A stretch of 64,000 nt of DNA, taken from the NCBI RefSeq assembly GCF_018728565.1, contig NZ_JACSOI010000003.1:186001-250000 (forward strand). Direction: 5' to 3'. A program made the translations under genes and the position numbers. Below the pieces are notes generated by a model. The model made no database searches. It saw only the letters and a program-made list of their open reading frames with translations, and had not been told where the DNA came from. Each line of letters begins with the position of its first letter. The first letter of the stretch is position 1. Below, in pieces: positions 37,101 to 44,790 of this stretch. The DNA comes from Zobellia russellii. Lineage in GTDB: Bacteria > Bacteroidota > Bacteroidia > Flavobacteriales > Flavobacteriaceae.

Positions 37101-37148
37101 ATGAAAACCGTTGTATTAAGAGCAAAGGAAACGGATTCATCTAAATAG
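34116..37148 (+). CDS. ThuA-sugar dehydrogenase-PKD-cytochrome c lipoprotein
   Basis: Lipoprotein of 1010 residues (Cys19, LILAGC) with four modules. ThuA-like, about residues 30-245 (VLVFSKTSGWKHKSI, GGGFVGVHAAADTEYDW). Glucose/sorbosone dehydrogenase propeller, about 264-708 (EICCHTGGSIAFGPDKLLYL, EVGPDARKDEF). PKD domain, about 711-798 (YIWNLGNGETKETSEPEISH). Class I cytochrome c with heme motif CKTCH at 879-883 and the axial-ligand region VVMPAHPNIT. It likely oxidises a sugar at the cell surface and passes electrons to its own heme. The substrate is unknown. Similar fusions occur in Bacteroidota. Confidence 0.93.
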   Translation: MKKTVSILVLMVGLILAGCGDGNQKREGKPKVLVFSKTSGWKHKSIPAGIAAIQKLGGEQGFEVDTTKNSELFNEDNLKQYSAIIFLSTTLNVLDAKQEAAFERYIQAGGGFVGVHAAADTEYDWGWYTKLVGAQFRSHPKGTPEADFIVTDRNFGATEFFTDSVWHRSDEIYNYNKLNPDVHVVMTVDESTYEGGTNGDNHPFAWYHEYDGGRAFYTGAGHTDETFSEELFLKHLLGGINYAIGENKVLDYSKATTRIPPDVDRFTKKQLSVGEFFEPTEMAVLPNNDVLIAQRRGQIALYSDATQELKEIASLDVYFKTLNTPGVNAEEGLMGLQKDPDFATNNWIYLYYAPTGDEWVNRLSRFKYKDGVLDMDSEQVILDVASQREICCHTGGSIAFGPDKLLYLSTGDNSTPFNEKGVKYVNNGYAPLNDIPGHEQYDARRSSGNTNDLRGKIIRIKINEDGSYDIPEGNLFAEGTEKTRPEIYTMGHRNPYRISVDQKNSTLYWGEVGPDARKDEFETRGPKGYDEMNRATEAGNFGWPLFIGNNKPYVDYDYENGESGITFDPEKPINDSRNNTGLHELPPAKSAYIYYPYDETKEFPEVGTGGRNAMAGPTYYSDLYPNGGSLPDYFNGKTIIYEWMRGWMKAVSFFEDGTLNKMEPFASDIKVNNLIDMEMGPNGRIYLLEYGSGWFTQNEDSGLSYIEYNGGNRPPIIDNMIVDHTSGKLPLTVNAKVEARDREDDAISYIWNLGNGETKETSEPEISHTFSTPGEYNISVEVKDAQGDAVKSKVVPIVAGNSRPEVAINLGDGSTTFEKGVPVTYEVKATDADGDAIDPKNIYVSVDYLESFDEQSMSLGHQEVSAAVTGKALTQGMDCKTCHKESGPSIGPNYTDVANKYSKDKRAKSYLQKKIVSGGGGVWGEVVMPAHPNITQDETRQVVEYIMSLADTSAKVKSLPASGSIVPKPTKDDKVMVITASYTDKGQEGTIPLTGMKTVVLRAKETDSSK

Positions 37149-37163
37149 TACGTTATAAAAAGT

Positions 37164-37198
37164 AAAAAGGGGCCACATGTACATGTGGCCCCTTTTTT
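37164..37198. terminator. bidirectional terminator, perfect palindrome
   Basis: Two 17-bp arms (37164-37180 and 37181-37197) form a perfect palindrome with A and T flanks, between two convergent genes. Confidence 0.9.
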
Positions 37199-37214
37199 TA
37201 TGGTATTTTGTGTA

Positions 37215-38831
37215 TTACTTTACTTCTTTATGGTTTAGGTAATAATTGCGGTCTACAGTCAATGTAGAAAGCTTGCCCTTTAACTGTTGGGTTTGCCATT
37301 CGTTGGTTGGTGTAAGCGTAGTGGCCTTGCCATTGATCAAAACGTTGAGTGGCATATGGAAACCATCAACTGTGTTGGTATATCTATATTCTAGTTGGTT
37401 GCCCTTAATTTTATATTCTAAAACAGGAATCATAGTAGTACGTAAATACTGATCAAATACTTTGGACAAGTCTATTCCCGATTTTTTTGAAATATAGTCC
37501 TCAATTTGCTTAGTGGTTACGGTTTGGTGATAAAACTCGCTGTTTAAACCCCGTAGAATTTGTCGCCATTTTTCATCGTCACCAATCAATTGCCGTATGG
37601 TATGCAGCATATTGGCGCCTTTGTAGTACATGTCTCCAGAGCCTTCTGTATTTACATCATATGGGCCAATAATGGGCTTGTCATTTTTTATAAGGGCACG
37701 GGTACCAACCACATAGTCAGAAGAAGCTTCTTTGCCTAGGTAAAAGTCTAAAAACAGATTTTCGGAATAGGCTGTAAAACTTTCATGGATCCACATATCC
37801 GCAATATCCTTGTAGGTAATATTGTTAGCGAACCATTCGTGACCGGCCTCGTGAATGATTATAAAATCAAATTTCAGCCCCAAACCTGTTCCGGATAAAT
37901 CTCTACCTAGATATCCCTTTTTATATTGATTACCGTAGGTAACGGAACTTTGGTGCTCCATTCCTAAATACGGAACTTCTACCAGCTTAAAACTGTCTTC
38001 ATAGAAAGGGTAGGGACCAAACCAATGCTCAAAAGCCTTCATCATTTTTGGAGCATCTTTAAAATGTTCTTTGGCCTTTTCTAGGTTATCGCGAAGCACA
38101 TAATAATCCATGTCCAACGTGCCTTTCTCCCCATCATATTTTTCGCCAAAATGAACATAATCGCCAATGTTGATATTTACACCGTAATTATTAATAGGGT
38201 TTGAAACGAACCAATGGTAGGTATTTGTATCCTTGTTTACTTTTGTTAGCCTACCGTTAGAAACATCCATGAGTCCTTTTGGAGCCTTTACACTTATGAG
38301 CATACTATCTACCTCGTCATACATATGGTCTTTGTTGGGCCACCATACACTTGCGCCCAATCCTTGGTTAGAGGTGGCTATAAAGTCTTTTCCGTTATTA
38401 TCTTTTCTCCAAGAAAAACCACCGTCCCACGGGGCATTTACGGCTTCTTTTGGATGCCCTGAGTAGTATATTTTTATTTGGTTGAAATCGCCCTTTTTTT
38501 GCTTTTTCTTCAGTTGAACAAAATGGGCATTACCGTTGGTGACAACTTCAAGCTTTTTTCCGTCTTGAGTTACCTTTTCTATAGTTAATGGAGGCTGAAG
38601 GTCTACCTGCAACACTTGGTTTTTCTTCAACACTTTATAGCGGATGGTATTGCTTCCGGAAATAAACTTCTTATCCGGGTCTACGGCAACATCAAGATGG
38701 TAGTAGTTAAGGTCCCACCATTCCCGTTCAGTGGTAATGCTTCCTCTTAAGGTATCCTGTTCCGTAAATTCCTGACCAATAGCTGCCGATGTTATTCCCA
38801 TCAGCATGAATGCTAGCATTTTTTTCTTCAT
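37215..38831 (-). CDS. M1 family aminopeptidase, exported
   Basis: Exported metallopeptidase of 538 residues with a signal peptide (MLAFMLMGITSAAIG). The zinc site is HEAGH with His327, Glu328 and His331, and the third ligand Glu350 lies in HESFTAYSEN. The exopeptidase loop reads YLGMEHQSSV in place of the classic GAMEN. It lacks the long C-terminal ARM-repeat domain of PepN and resembles the short bacterial M1 group (LTA4-hydrolase-like or cold-active types). It probably trims peptides in the periplasm. Confidence 0.92.
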   Translation of the reverse strand: MKKKMLAFMLMGITSAAIGQEFTEQDTLRGSITTEREWWDLNYYHLDVAVDPDKKFISGSNTIRYKVLKKNQVLQVDLQPPLTIEKVTQDGKKLEVVTNGNAHFVQLKKKQKKGDFNQIKIYYSGHPKEAVNAPWDGGFSWRKDNNGKDFIATSNQGLGASVWWPNKDHMYDEVDSMLISVKAPKGLMDVSNGRLTKVNKDTNTYHWFVSNPINNYGVNINIGDYVHFGEKYDGEKGTLDMDYYVLRDNLEKAKEHFKDAPKMMKAFEHWFGPYPFYEDSFKLVEVPYLGMEHQSSVTYGNQYKKGYLGRDLSGTGLGLKFDFIIIHEAGHEWFANNITYKDIADMWIHESFTAYSENLFLDFYLGKEASSDYVVGTRALIKNDKPIIGPYDVNTEGSGDMYYKGANMLHTIRQLIGDDEKWRQILRGLNSEFYHQTVTTKQIEDYISKKSGIDLSKVFDQYLRTTMIPVLEYKIKGNQLEYRYTNTVDGFHMPLNVLINGKATTLTPTNEWQTQQLKGKLSTLTVDRNYYLNHKEVK

Positions 38832-38968
38832 AAAATCTTAAATCTTTTGAACAAGGTTCAAGATAAAGTTTTAAAATTTTTGATGCCTCTTATTTATGTA
38901 GAATTTAATAGAAAATGCAAGGTCTCTATATCTCGCATTGGCCATGATTAATTTTGTTTGGAAATAAG

Positions 38969-39544
38969 TTATCGGTTTATGGGAAAAGTAAAGCCCAGTG
39001 CCATTGCTCCTGAAACTTGTTCCAATGAAGGGTAGGTGTAATAGGTGAATTCAAGTTCAAAATCGTGCTTTTTACCTATGGCGAGACCTATACTAAAAGG
39101 AACATGAAATTGTACTCCATTAGCTTTTATATGGGTTGCTGGGGTGTAAGTCTCAAAAGAACCTATAGACGTGCCAAGACCAAGTTCAAGGTAGGGGGCA
39201 ACATAGGGTATGGGCGCAACTATACGGGCCTTGCCACCAATCATAAAGGCTTTGGCCGTAACCTTGTATTGTAGGAGGTTGGCGTCCGTAACAGTTTCGT
39301 TTGGAGAGGTAAAAATAACTCCGGCATAAGGTCTTATACCAAACCACTTGCGTATACCAATTACATATTCTCCTTGAGTGTAAAATCCAGAACCAGTTAT
39401 GTTGTACTCATCTAGAGGCAAAGTAATGCCATAACCAATAGATGCCTTTATAAATCGCCCTTTATTGGGTTGGGCCTGAACAAAATGAATTGAACATAGG
39501 GTAAAAAGTAAGGAGAAAACAAACGGCCTTAATGTAGCGGACAT
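38969..39544 (-). CDS. outer-membrane beta-barrel protein
   Basis: Exported protein of 191 residues (signal FVFSLLFTLCSIHFVQA). The mature part is a series of alternating hydrophobic strands (KASIGYGITLPL, GIRKWFGIRPYAGVIF, PYVAPYLELGLGTSIG) ending ALGFTFPINR, typical of an eight-stranded OmpA/OmpW-like barrel. I cannot name the subfamily. It stands alone. Confidence 0.75.
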   Translation of the reverse strand: MSATLRPFVFSLLFTLCSIHFVQAQPNKGRFIKASIGYGITLPLDEYNITGSGFYTQGEYVIGIRKWFGIRPYAGVIFTSPNETVTDANLLQYKVTAKAFMIGGKARIVAPIPYVAPYLELGLGTSIGSFETYTPATHIKANGVQFHVPFSIGLAIGKKHDFELEFTYYTYPSLEQVSGAMALGFTFPINR

Positions 39545-39894
39545 AACTATATATTTTAAGGGCGAATGTAATTTTTCCTACAAATATGTAATTTTAAAAT
39601 CGATGAAATACTGCAATTAACGAACAATGGAAAAATGGATTTGGAAAGGAAATCTGGCACACGAATTTCTTATAATGATGATATAAGTTGTGTTGTAATT
39701 GGCTGTATAAATCCGCTAATTTGATATTGCTTTGTCTTTTTTTGAGCACCTCTTTTTTATGCAATACACACACTTAGCAAAACTGCAGATTCGCTTCAGG
39801 CAACCGCTTCATCCAATAGATCTCATACGACAAGGTTATTGCCGGTAGTGAAGGTGTTTAATTTTATAGTTGTGTTTGCATTTAATTTAAAAAT
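39545..39894. other. intergenic region without a recognised gene
   Basis: About 350 bp of AT-rich DNA. The longest notable frame is 29 codons (39759-39848), with no similarity I recognise. No repeat, RNA gene or convincing promoter was seen. Confidence 0.5.
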
Positions 39895-39921
39895 GCCGTG
39901 AAGTACATTATACTTCACGGC
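39895..39921 (-). terminator. terminator of the double NTF2 gene
   Basis: GCCGTGAAGTA (39895-39905) pairs perfectly with TACTTCACGGC (39911-39921). On the minus strand a T-run follows. Confidence 0.85.
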
Positions 39922-39928
39922 GTAATTA

Positions 39929-40867
39929 TTACTTTTCCAGTAGTAGTGATTTATTATAGTAAATAACTTCAGATGTTATTTTACCCTCTTCGTCAAAGTT
40001 ATCATTAAGATGAATGGGTAAGTCTATTTCTTTCTTGTCCGATTTTCTAATAAGATGAAAATCCCACCAAGATAAAACGGACCTTCCGTTGTCCATTTCA
40101 TATTCCAAATAGTCGGGATAGCCAATCATTTCAATACTTTTAATTTCAAAATCATCAAGAAATTTTTGCCGGACAGTTTTTACCTGATCTCGTGTTCCAG
40201 GAGTATTAAAATCGTCATTTATGTTATAAAAATAGGCATCTTCGGAATAGTAACTTATAGCCTTGTCCAAATCTGAGTTTTCGAATGCATAGACAGCTTT
40301 TCTTACGGTATTGATATTGTCATGATGGTTGTAAATCGTACCGTTGGTACGGTCAGCAAAACTTGCTCTCAACTCATCAAAAATGCTTTCGTTTAGGTAT
40401 TCGATCGTCATTTTAATTTTATTGTCCTTGGTAACTAAAACAAGACGATGTGCTGGCGAAGAAAATTTTACACCCGTAGTTTTATGGATGCCTTTTAATA
40501 AGTCCCACGTTTGAACCCAGACCTCATTTTCCTTATTATCCTCTTTGTACTCAATGGCATCGGGGTATGAACCAGGAAAATCAGAAACTGAAAAATAATC
40601 TAGCTCATCAAACCAACGGTACGAGTTTTTTACGAATTTAGTTTTTCCAGTGCCTTCGGGATTAGGGTCTTGGGAAAGACCGTTGTATGCCTTAAAATCT
40701 TCGGTTAGCATACTAGCTAACTTAGTAGAATCTCCTTTTACAAATGCCTGAGTAAAACTAGCAACTACATCAATGGCCGGGTGGTCCTTATAAACTGTTC
40801 CGTTTTTCTTTTGGGCAAATGTGATGAGCGATGTCATCATAACGAGCGTAAAAATTGTTTTTTTCAT
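39929..40867 (-). CDS. exported protein with two NTF2/SnoaL-like domains
   Basis: Exported protein of 312 residues (signal IFTLVMMTSLITFAQ). Two NTF2-like cone-shaped domains seem to follow one another. The first (about residues 28-165) has ASFTQAFVKGDSTKLASMLTEDF. The second (about 185-310) has VRKAVYAFENSDLDKAISYYSEDA. Such domains bind small hydrophobic ligands or act as isomerases. Catalytic activity cannot be told. It has its own terminator and an AT-rich upstream region. Confidence 0.75.
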   Translation of the reverse strand: MKKTIFTLVMMTSLITFAQKKNGTVYKDHPAIDVVASFTQAFVKGDSTKLASMLTEDFKAYNGLSQDPNPEGTGKTKFVKNSYRWFDELDYFSVSDFPGSYPDAIEYKEDNKENEVWVQTWDLLKGIHKTTGVKFSSPAHRLVLVTKDNKIKMTIEYLNESIFDELRASFADRTNGTIYNHHDNINTVRKAVYAFENSDLDKAISYYSEDAYFYNINDDFNTPGTRDQVKTVRQKFLDDFEIKSIEMIGYPDYLEYEMDNGRSVLSWWDFHLIRKSDKKEIDLPIHLNDNFDEEGKITSEVIYYNKSLLLEK

Positions 40868-41068
40868 TGTACTTGGTTTAAATTATTAGATTGGTTAAGC
40901 TTTTTGGAGTCTTTTTTTTTTTGAAACATTACTTATTTAATTATTACACTATCAGGTAATTATGGTATTCTGAAAATTACTTATATCGTACTTTTCGGGG
41001 GGTATCAATGTTAGGCTAAGGACCGGAGGGATAAATACTAATCGCAATTTTGGTGTTGCCTACTTAAT
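40868..41068. other. upstream region of the double NTF2 gene
   Basis: AT-rich. It holds an ATTAC/GTAAT inverted repeat (40943-40947 and 40956-40960) about 75-95 bp before the ATG, which may be an operator for an unknown regulator. No gene was recognised. Confidence 0.35.
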
Positions 41069-41323
41069 ATGGTAACAGAGAAGGGCATAGGTGTCCCTTT
41101 TTTAATCTCTAAACAGCAGTGTCAACAATCCGATTATTATTTTAAAGAAATCGATAATTCTAAGAAGGAACTGTCCTTTATGGACGAATAGGGTTTTAAA
41201 CTGTCCGAACCCCAGGATTTACTTATCAAAGCATTGGTGGAAGAAGCGGTAAGGAACTAATTTTACGCTTGGTACATGGGGGAAATTAAAATAGCAACTA
41301 AATATGTAGTGAAGCTTATTTAA
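41069..41323 (+). pseudogene. probable degraded coding remnant
   Basis: One frame runs 85 codons from the ATG at 41069 to the TAA at 41321, broken only by a TAG (41189) and a TAA (41258). The pieces (for example DYYFKEIDNSKKELSFMDE and GFKLSEPQDLLIKALVEEAVRN) look like ordinary protein. I cannot name the ancestor. Its end overlaps the stop of the convergent reductase gene. It could also be chance in AT-rich DNA. Confidence 0.4.
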
Positions 41324-42243
41324 GAAGGTAATATTTCAATAACAACATTACCTTTTTTTCTTCCACTGTCAACATAGGCATGTGCTTTTACGATGTCATC
41401 CAACTGAAAACTTCGGTCAATATAAGGAACCAGTTTTCCTTCTTCTGCCAATGTTCTAATTTTTGAAAGGTGTTCCGTTTTTTCTTTGGTCATCATTTTT
41501 ATGGAAACAAAGCTTCCTGCTTGATTCAAAACACTCTTGGCTTTTGTTTTAGAGGTCTTTCCCACTGCATCAAAAACAATATCAAATGTATGGTCAAGGT
41601 CAGAATAATCGGTTTTTTTGTAATCTATTAAATGGTCTGAACCAAGCGATTTTACCATTTCAAAATTTGAACCGCTACATACACCGGTTACAGTAGCTCC
41701 GTGATGTTTTGCTATTTGAACCGCATAGCTACCTACGCTTCCGGAGGCACCGTAGACCAATACCTTTTGTGCTTGACTTACATTTGCTTTCTCCAGTAAG
41801 AATAGGGCTGTCATAGCGCCAATGGGTAAAGCCGCTGCTTCTTTAAAATTGAGGTTTTTGGGTTTGAAATCTACTACGCCATGTTTCCACTCTTCAGGTA
41901 AACATACGTACTCTGCATAGGAACCTCCGGAAAGCATAGTTGTTGTTCCAAAGACCTGATCACCAACTTTAAATTTGGTTATATCTTTTCCTATAGCCTC
42001 AATAACACCAGCCAATTCGTGACCAAGAATTCTTTTTTTGGGTCTAAAAAGCCCGAATATGAGCCTTGCCGGTAACCAGAAAATTGCAGGGAAGTCTGAA
42101 CTACGGAGCCTTGCGTCACCAGAAGTAACCGTTGCCGCATGTATTTTTACTAAAATTTCATTATCAGCAGGGCTAGGCTTTTCAACTTCTGTTGATTTTA
42201 GAACCTCTGGAGGACCGTATTCCATATAAACTGCAGCTTTCAT
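41320..42243 (-). CDS. zinc-free quinone reductase-type MDR oxidoreductase
   Basis: A 307-residue medium-chain dehydrogenase/reductase. N-terminal GroES-like domain (MKAAVYMEYGPPEVL, LGHELAGVIEAIG), then the NADPH-binding motif VYGASGSVGSYAVQIAK and the LIDYKKTDYSD segment. The structural and catalytic zinc cysteines of alcohol dehydrogenases are absent, which puts it with quinone/enone reductases. The substrate is unknown. Cytoplasmic; it stands alone on the minus strand. Confidence 0.88.
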   Translation of the reverse strand: MKAAVYMEYGPPEVLKSTEVEKPSPADNEILVKIHAATVTSGDARLRSSDFPAIFWLPARLIFGLFRPKKRILGHELAGVIEAIGKDITKFKVGDQVFGTTTMLSGGSYAEYVCLPEEWKHGVVDFKPKNLNFKEAAALPIGAMTALFLLEKANVSQAQKVLVYGASGSVGSYAVQIAKHHGATVTGVCSGSNFEMVKSLGSDHLIDYKKTDYSDLDHTFDIVFDAVGKTSKTKAKSVLNQAGSFVSIKMMTKEKTEHLSKIRTLAEEGKLVPYIDRSFQLDDIVKAHAYVDSGRKKGNVVIEILPS

Positions 42244-42406
42244 AGCGTTCTTTTTAATTGATGAGAAAAAAGCGACAAGGACTTGTTCTTAGCAACCTAA
42301 GCCAAGCTTTACCTGAGGCTTCTAAAAATACATAATCCTTTTGATTATCTGGATAATTTTTCTTTGCTCGGTGATAGTGCTGAAGATTATTTATAGCTGG
42401 TGTAAC

Positions 42407-43579
42407 TCAACCGTTCTTTTGATTTTTTCCTAGTAGACCTAAAAGTCCAATGGCAGGACCAAGGGCCAAAGCGGTAAATAGGTAAGTAAGGGGTATGGTT
42501 TCCGCAAGCGTAGACAGTAACTGTATGCTAAAAATACTAACGGCAAAACCAATACAATTTACCAGGGTTAAAGCCGTACCTTTCAATTCTGCAGGTACTG
42601 AGCCGGCTACTAGGTTTGAAAATTGTGGAGAATCTGTCGTAACGGCCATGCCCCAAAAACTCCACCCCACTAAAAACAATTCTTTAGGAAGTATAAAGAG
42701 CAGGGGTGAAAGCAAACAAAAAAGTCCAGAAAGGAGTAATGAAATTACGGCTACTTTACGGCTGCCTGTTCGTAAGGAGATTAATCCGCCAAAAACACAT
42801 GAGAGTCCGCCTAATGCAATAATAATTCCTGTAGACAAGGGAACGGACAATACAGAACCGCTAATGGTGCAGTAGGTCTTAAGTGCCAATGGTGTAAACG
42901 CCCAAAAGGCGTAGAGCTCCCACATGTGCCCAAAGTACCCAAAAGCAGCTTGTCTAAAACTGGGTAGTTTAAAAAGTAACGGGCCTGCGCCCAAAGAAAG
43001 CTTGGCACTGGGTTTCCGAAACGGTCCATTGGGAACCAACATCCACAACAGAACGCCACCTACAATTGCAAGGGCAGAGGTGATTTTTATGACCAATGTA
43101 AAATCACTACCTAAACTGGTGCCACTAACAAAATAGGGGAAAGCGGTTCCTAGAACAAGTGCACCAACTAAATACCCCAAAGCTTTTCCTAATCCTTCTT
43201 GATAATAATCTGCCGCTATTTTCATTCCTACGGGATAAATACCTGCAAGAAAAAAACCTGTGCCAAAACGGGCTAAGAGCAGCGTCCATTCAGAAAGGGT
43301 TTCTGAGAGCAAAAGAAAATTACAGGCTGCCGCTAAAACGGAACAGGTCATAAAAACACGGGCAGGCGAGAAGCGGTCCGCAATCATAAAAAGGCCAAAA
43401 ACCAATGTGCCAATAATAAAACCGAACTGTACCGAAGAGAGCACATAACCAATAATTTCAGGCCCTAACCCTGTTTTTAAGGTTAATTCATCTACAATAG
43501 CATTACCGGCAAACCATAAAGAGGTACAGGCAAATTGCGAAAGTATGATTATAGGGAGTATATGGGCTTTAGGCTTCAA
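42407..43579 (-). CDS. MFS transporter with TTG start
   Basis: Major facilitator protein of 390 residues with 12 predicted membrane helices. The loop 2-3 region IADRFSPARV corresponds to the MFS signature position. No ATG exists between the upstream in-frame stop (at 43586-43588) and the first helix, so TTG at 43579 must be the start. That places it 6 bp after the stop of the preceding propeller-SnoaL gene, suggesting translational coupling. The substrate cannot be told. Confidence 0.85.
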   Translation of the reverse strand: MKPKAHILPIIILSQFACTSLWFAGNAIVDELTLKTGLGPEIIGYVLSSVQFGFIIGTLVFGLFMIADRFSPARVFMTCSVLAAACNFLLLSETLSEWTLLLARFGTGFFLAGIYPVGMKIAADYYQEGLGKALGYLVGALVLGTAFPYFVSGTSLGSDFTLVIKITSALAIVGGVLLWMLVPNGPFRKPSAKLSLGAGPLLFKLPSFRQAAFGYFGHMWELYAFWAFTPLALKTYCTISGSVLSVPLSTGIIIALGGLSCVFGGLISLRTGSRKVAVISLLLSGLFCLLSPLLFILPKELFLVGWSFWGMAVTTDSPQFSNLVAGSVPAELKGTALTLVNCIGFAVSIFSIQLLSTLAETIPLTYLFTALALGPAIGLLGLLGKNQKNG

Positions 43580-43585
43580 TATAAA

Positions 43586-44773
43586 TTACTTGATAAAAGT
43601 AACCTTGGCAATTTTGCCGTTCTCCACTTCATAAATGGCAACGGCCCAAAACACTTTGCCATTGGCGGTAACTTTTTCTTTGTCTATGATTTTATTACCT
43701 AGAATAATACGGTTCCTAATTTTACAGTGTAAATCTGGCGTGGACTCAAAAAAGGTCTTGTATGTTTCTTTTAATTTGTCTTTTCCTTGGTATATGAGTG
43801 TATTGGGGTAATCGTAAACTTGTAGGTCTTCCGAATACGTATTTAAAAAAGCGTTTAGGTTTCTGGCATTGTACGCATCTAGTTGATTTTGAACAATGGC
43901 TTCGGGTGTTTGTTCCACGACCAAGGTAAGGTGGCTACCGTTAGGGCTTACCGCAATCCGGCTAATGTTGTTCAGCCCCTTTTTGTCCAATCGCAAGAAG
44001 CGTTTCCACTCTTTACTTTCCTCTGGAGCTATCTCCATTAAGGTTTTGTTATCGGCAGCTATAATGTGCCCGTTGGCCAACCAACAGACATCATCAATAT
44101 TTTTGAACATTGGGGTAATGGTCTTAATTTTTCCAGTTTTTGGGTCCAGGGATTTTACCTCCCAAGGGTCGCTATTTTTGCTAATAAAGCTGATGAGGTT
44201 CTTACCGGGAATTTTATGGAGCGAACGCCCCACGTTGTTATAGATGGTATCATGGCTGCCATTTTCTACATCGGAAATTACCAGATTAAGGCTGGTATTG
44301 CCCAAGGCCGCAGAAACAATGGTTTTTTCATCGAACCAAACATGATAACCTATTTTCAGATCTTTAAGGATTTCGGTAGAACTGCCGTCCCAAATACTAT
44401 ATTCATAGAGACGTTGTAGTCCCGTAGTATCCAAACGAATTGCCGAGGTGGAATTTTTTCCGGGAATTTTTAACGGGGAATACTCGCTGCCCTGCGGTGT
44501 ATCCGAAATGTATGTTAACGCCCCGGATTTTACATCGTACTTGGCAATGTCCGTTTGCCCTTTCCGCGTAGATGAAAATAAAATAGTATTCTCATTGTAA
44601 AAGGAAGGTTGGTTGTCATAGCCTTCATTATTACTTATGTTTCTCGGGTTTACCATTTCGGTTTTACCGTTTACCGTTTTTATGTCCAATAGGTATACTT
44701 CCGTATTTTGTTGGGCGTAAATGTTAGGAATAGAAAACAGTAAGCTTACAATTAGAACGTATTTTATTTTCAT
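43586..44773 (-). CDS. exported propeller-SnoaL fusion protein
   Basis: Exported protein of 395 residues (signal VLIVSLLFSIPNIYA). Residues about 25-290 contain WD40/TolB-like beta-propeller blades (DNQPSFYNENTILFSSTRKGQTDI, RIAVSPNGSHLTLV). Residues about 290-395 form a SnoaL/NTF2-like domain (QLDAYNARNLNAFLNTYSEDLQVYDYP). The combination suggests a ligand-binding surface protein. It is translationally linked to the MFS transporter gene, and both may serve one substrate, which is inference. Confidence 0.8.
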   Translation of the reverse strand: MKIKYVLIVSLLFSIPNIYAQQNTEVYLLDIKTVNGKTEMVNPRNISNNEGYDNQPSFYNENTILFSSTRKGQTDIAKYDVKSGALTYISDTPQGSEYSPLKIPGKNSTSAIRLDTTGLQRLYEYSIWDGSSTEILKDLKIGYHVWFDEKTIVSAALGNTSLNLVISDVENGSHDTIYNNVGRSLHKIPGKNLISFISKNSDPWEVKSLDPKTGKIKTITPMFKNIDDVCWLANGHIIAADNKTLMEIAPEESKEWKRFLRLDKKGLNNISRIAVSPNGSHLTLVVEQTPEAIVQNQLDAYNARNLNAFLNTYSEDLQVYDYPNTLIYQGKDKLKETYKTFFESTPDLHCKIRNRIILGNKIIDKEKVTANGKVFWAVAIYEVENGKIAKVTFIK

Positions 44774-44790
44774 CTGGTTGGATTGGCTTT

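Noticed and set aside
37164-37197. Perfect 34-bp palindrome considered as an operator
   Set aside because: It sits between two convergent stops and is flanked by A and T runs, which fits a bidirectional terminator.
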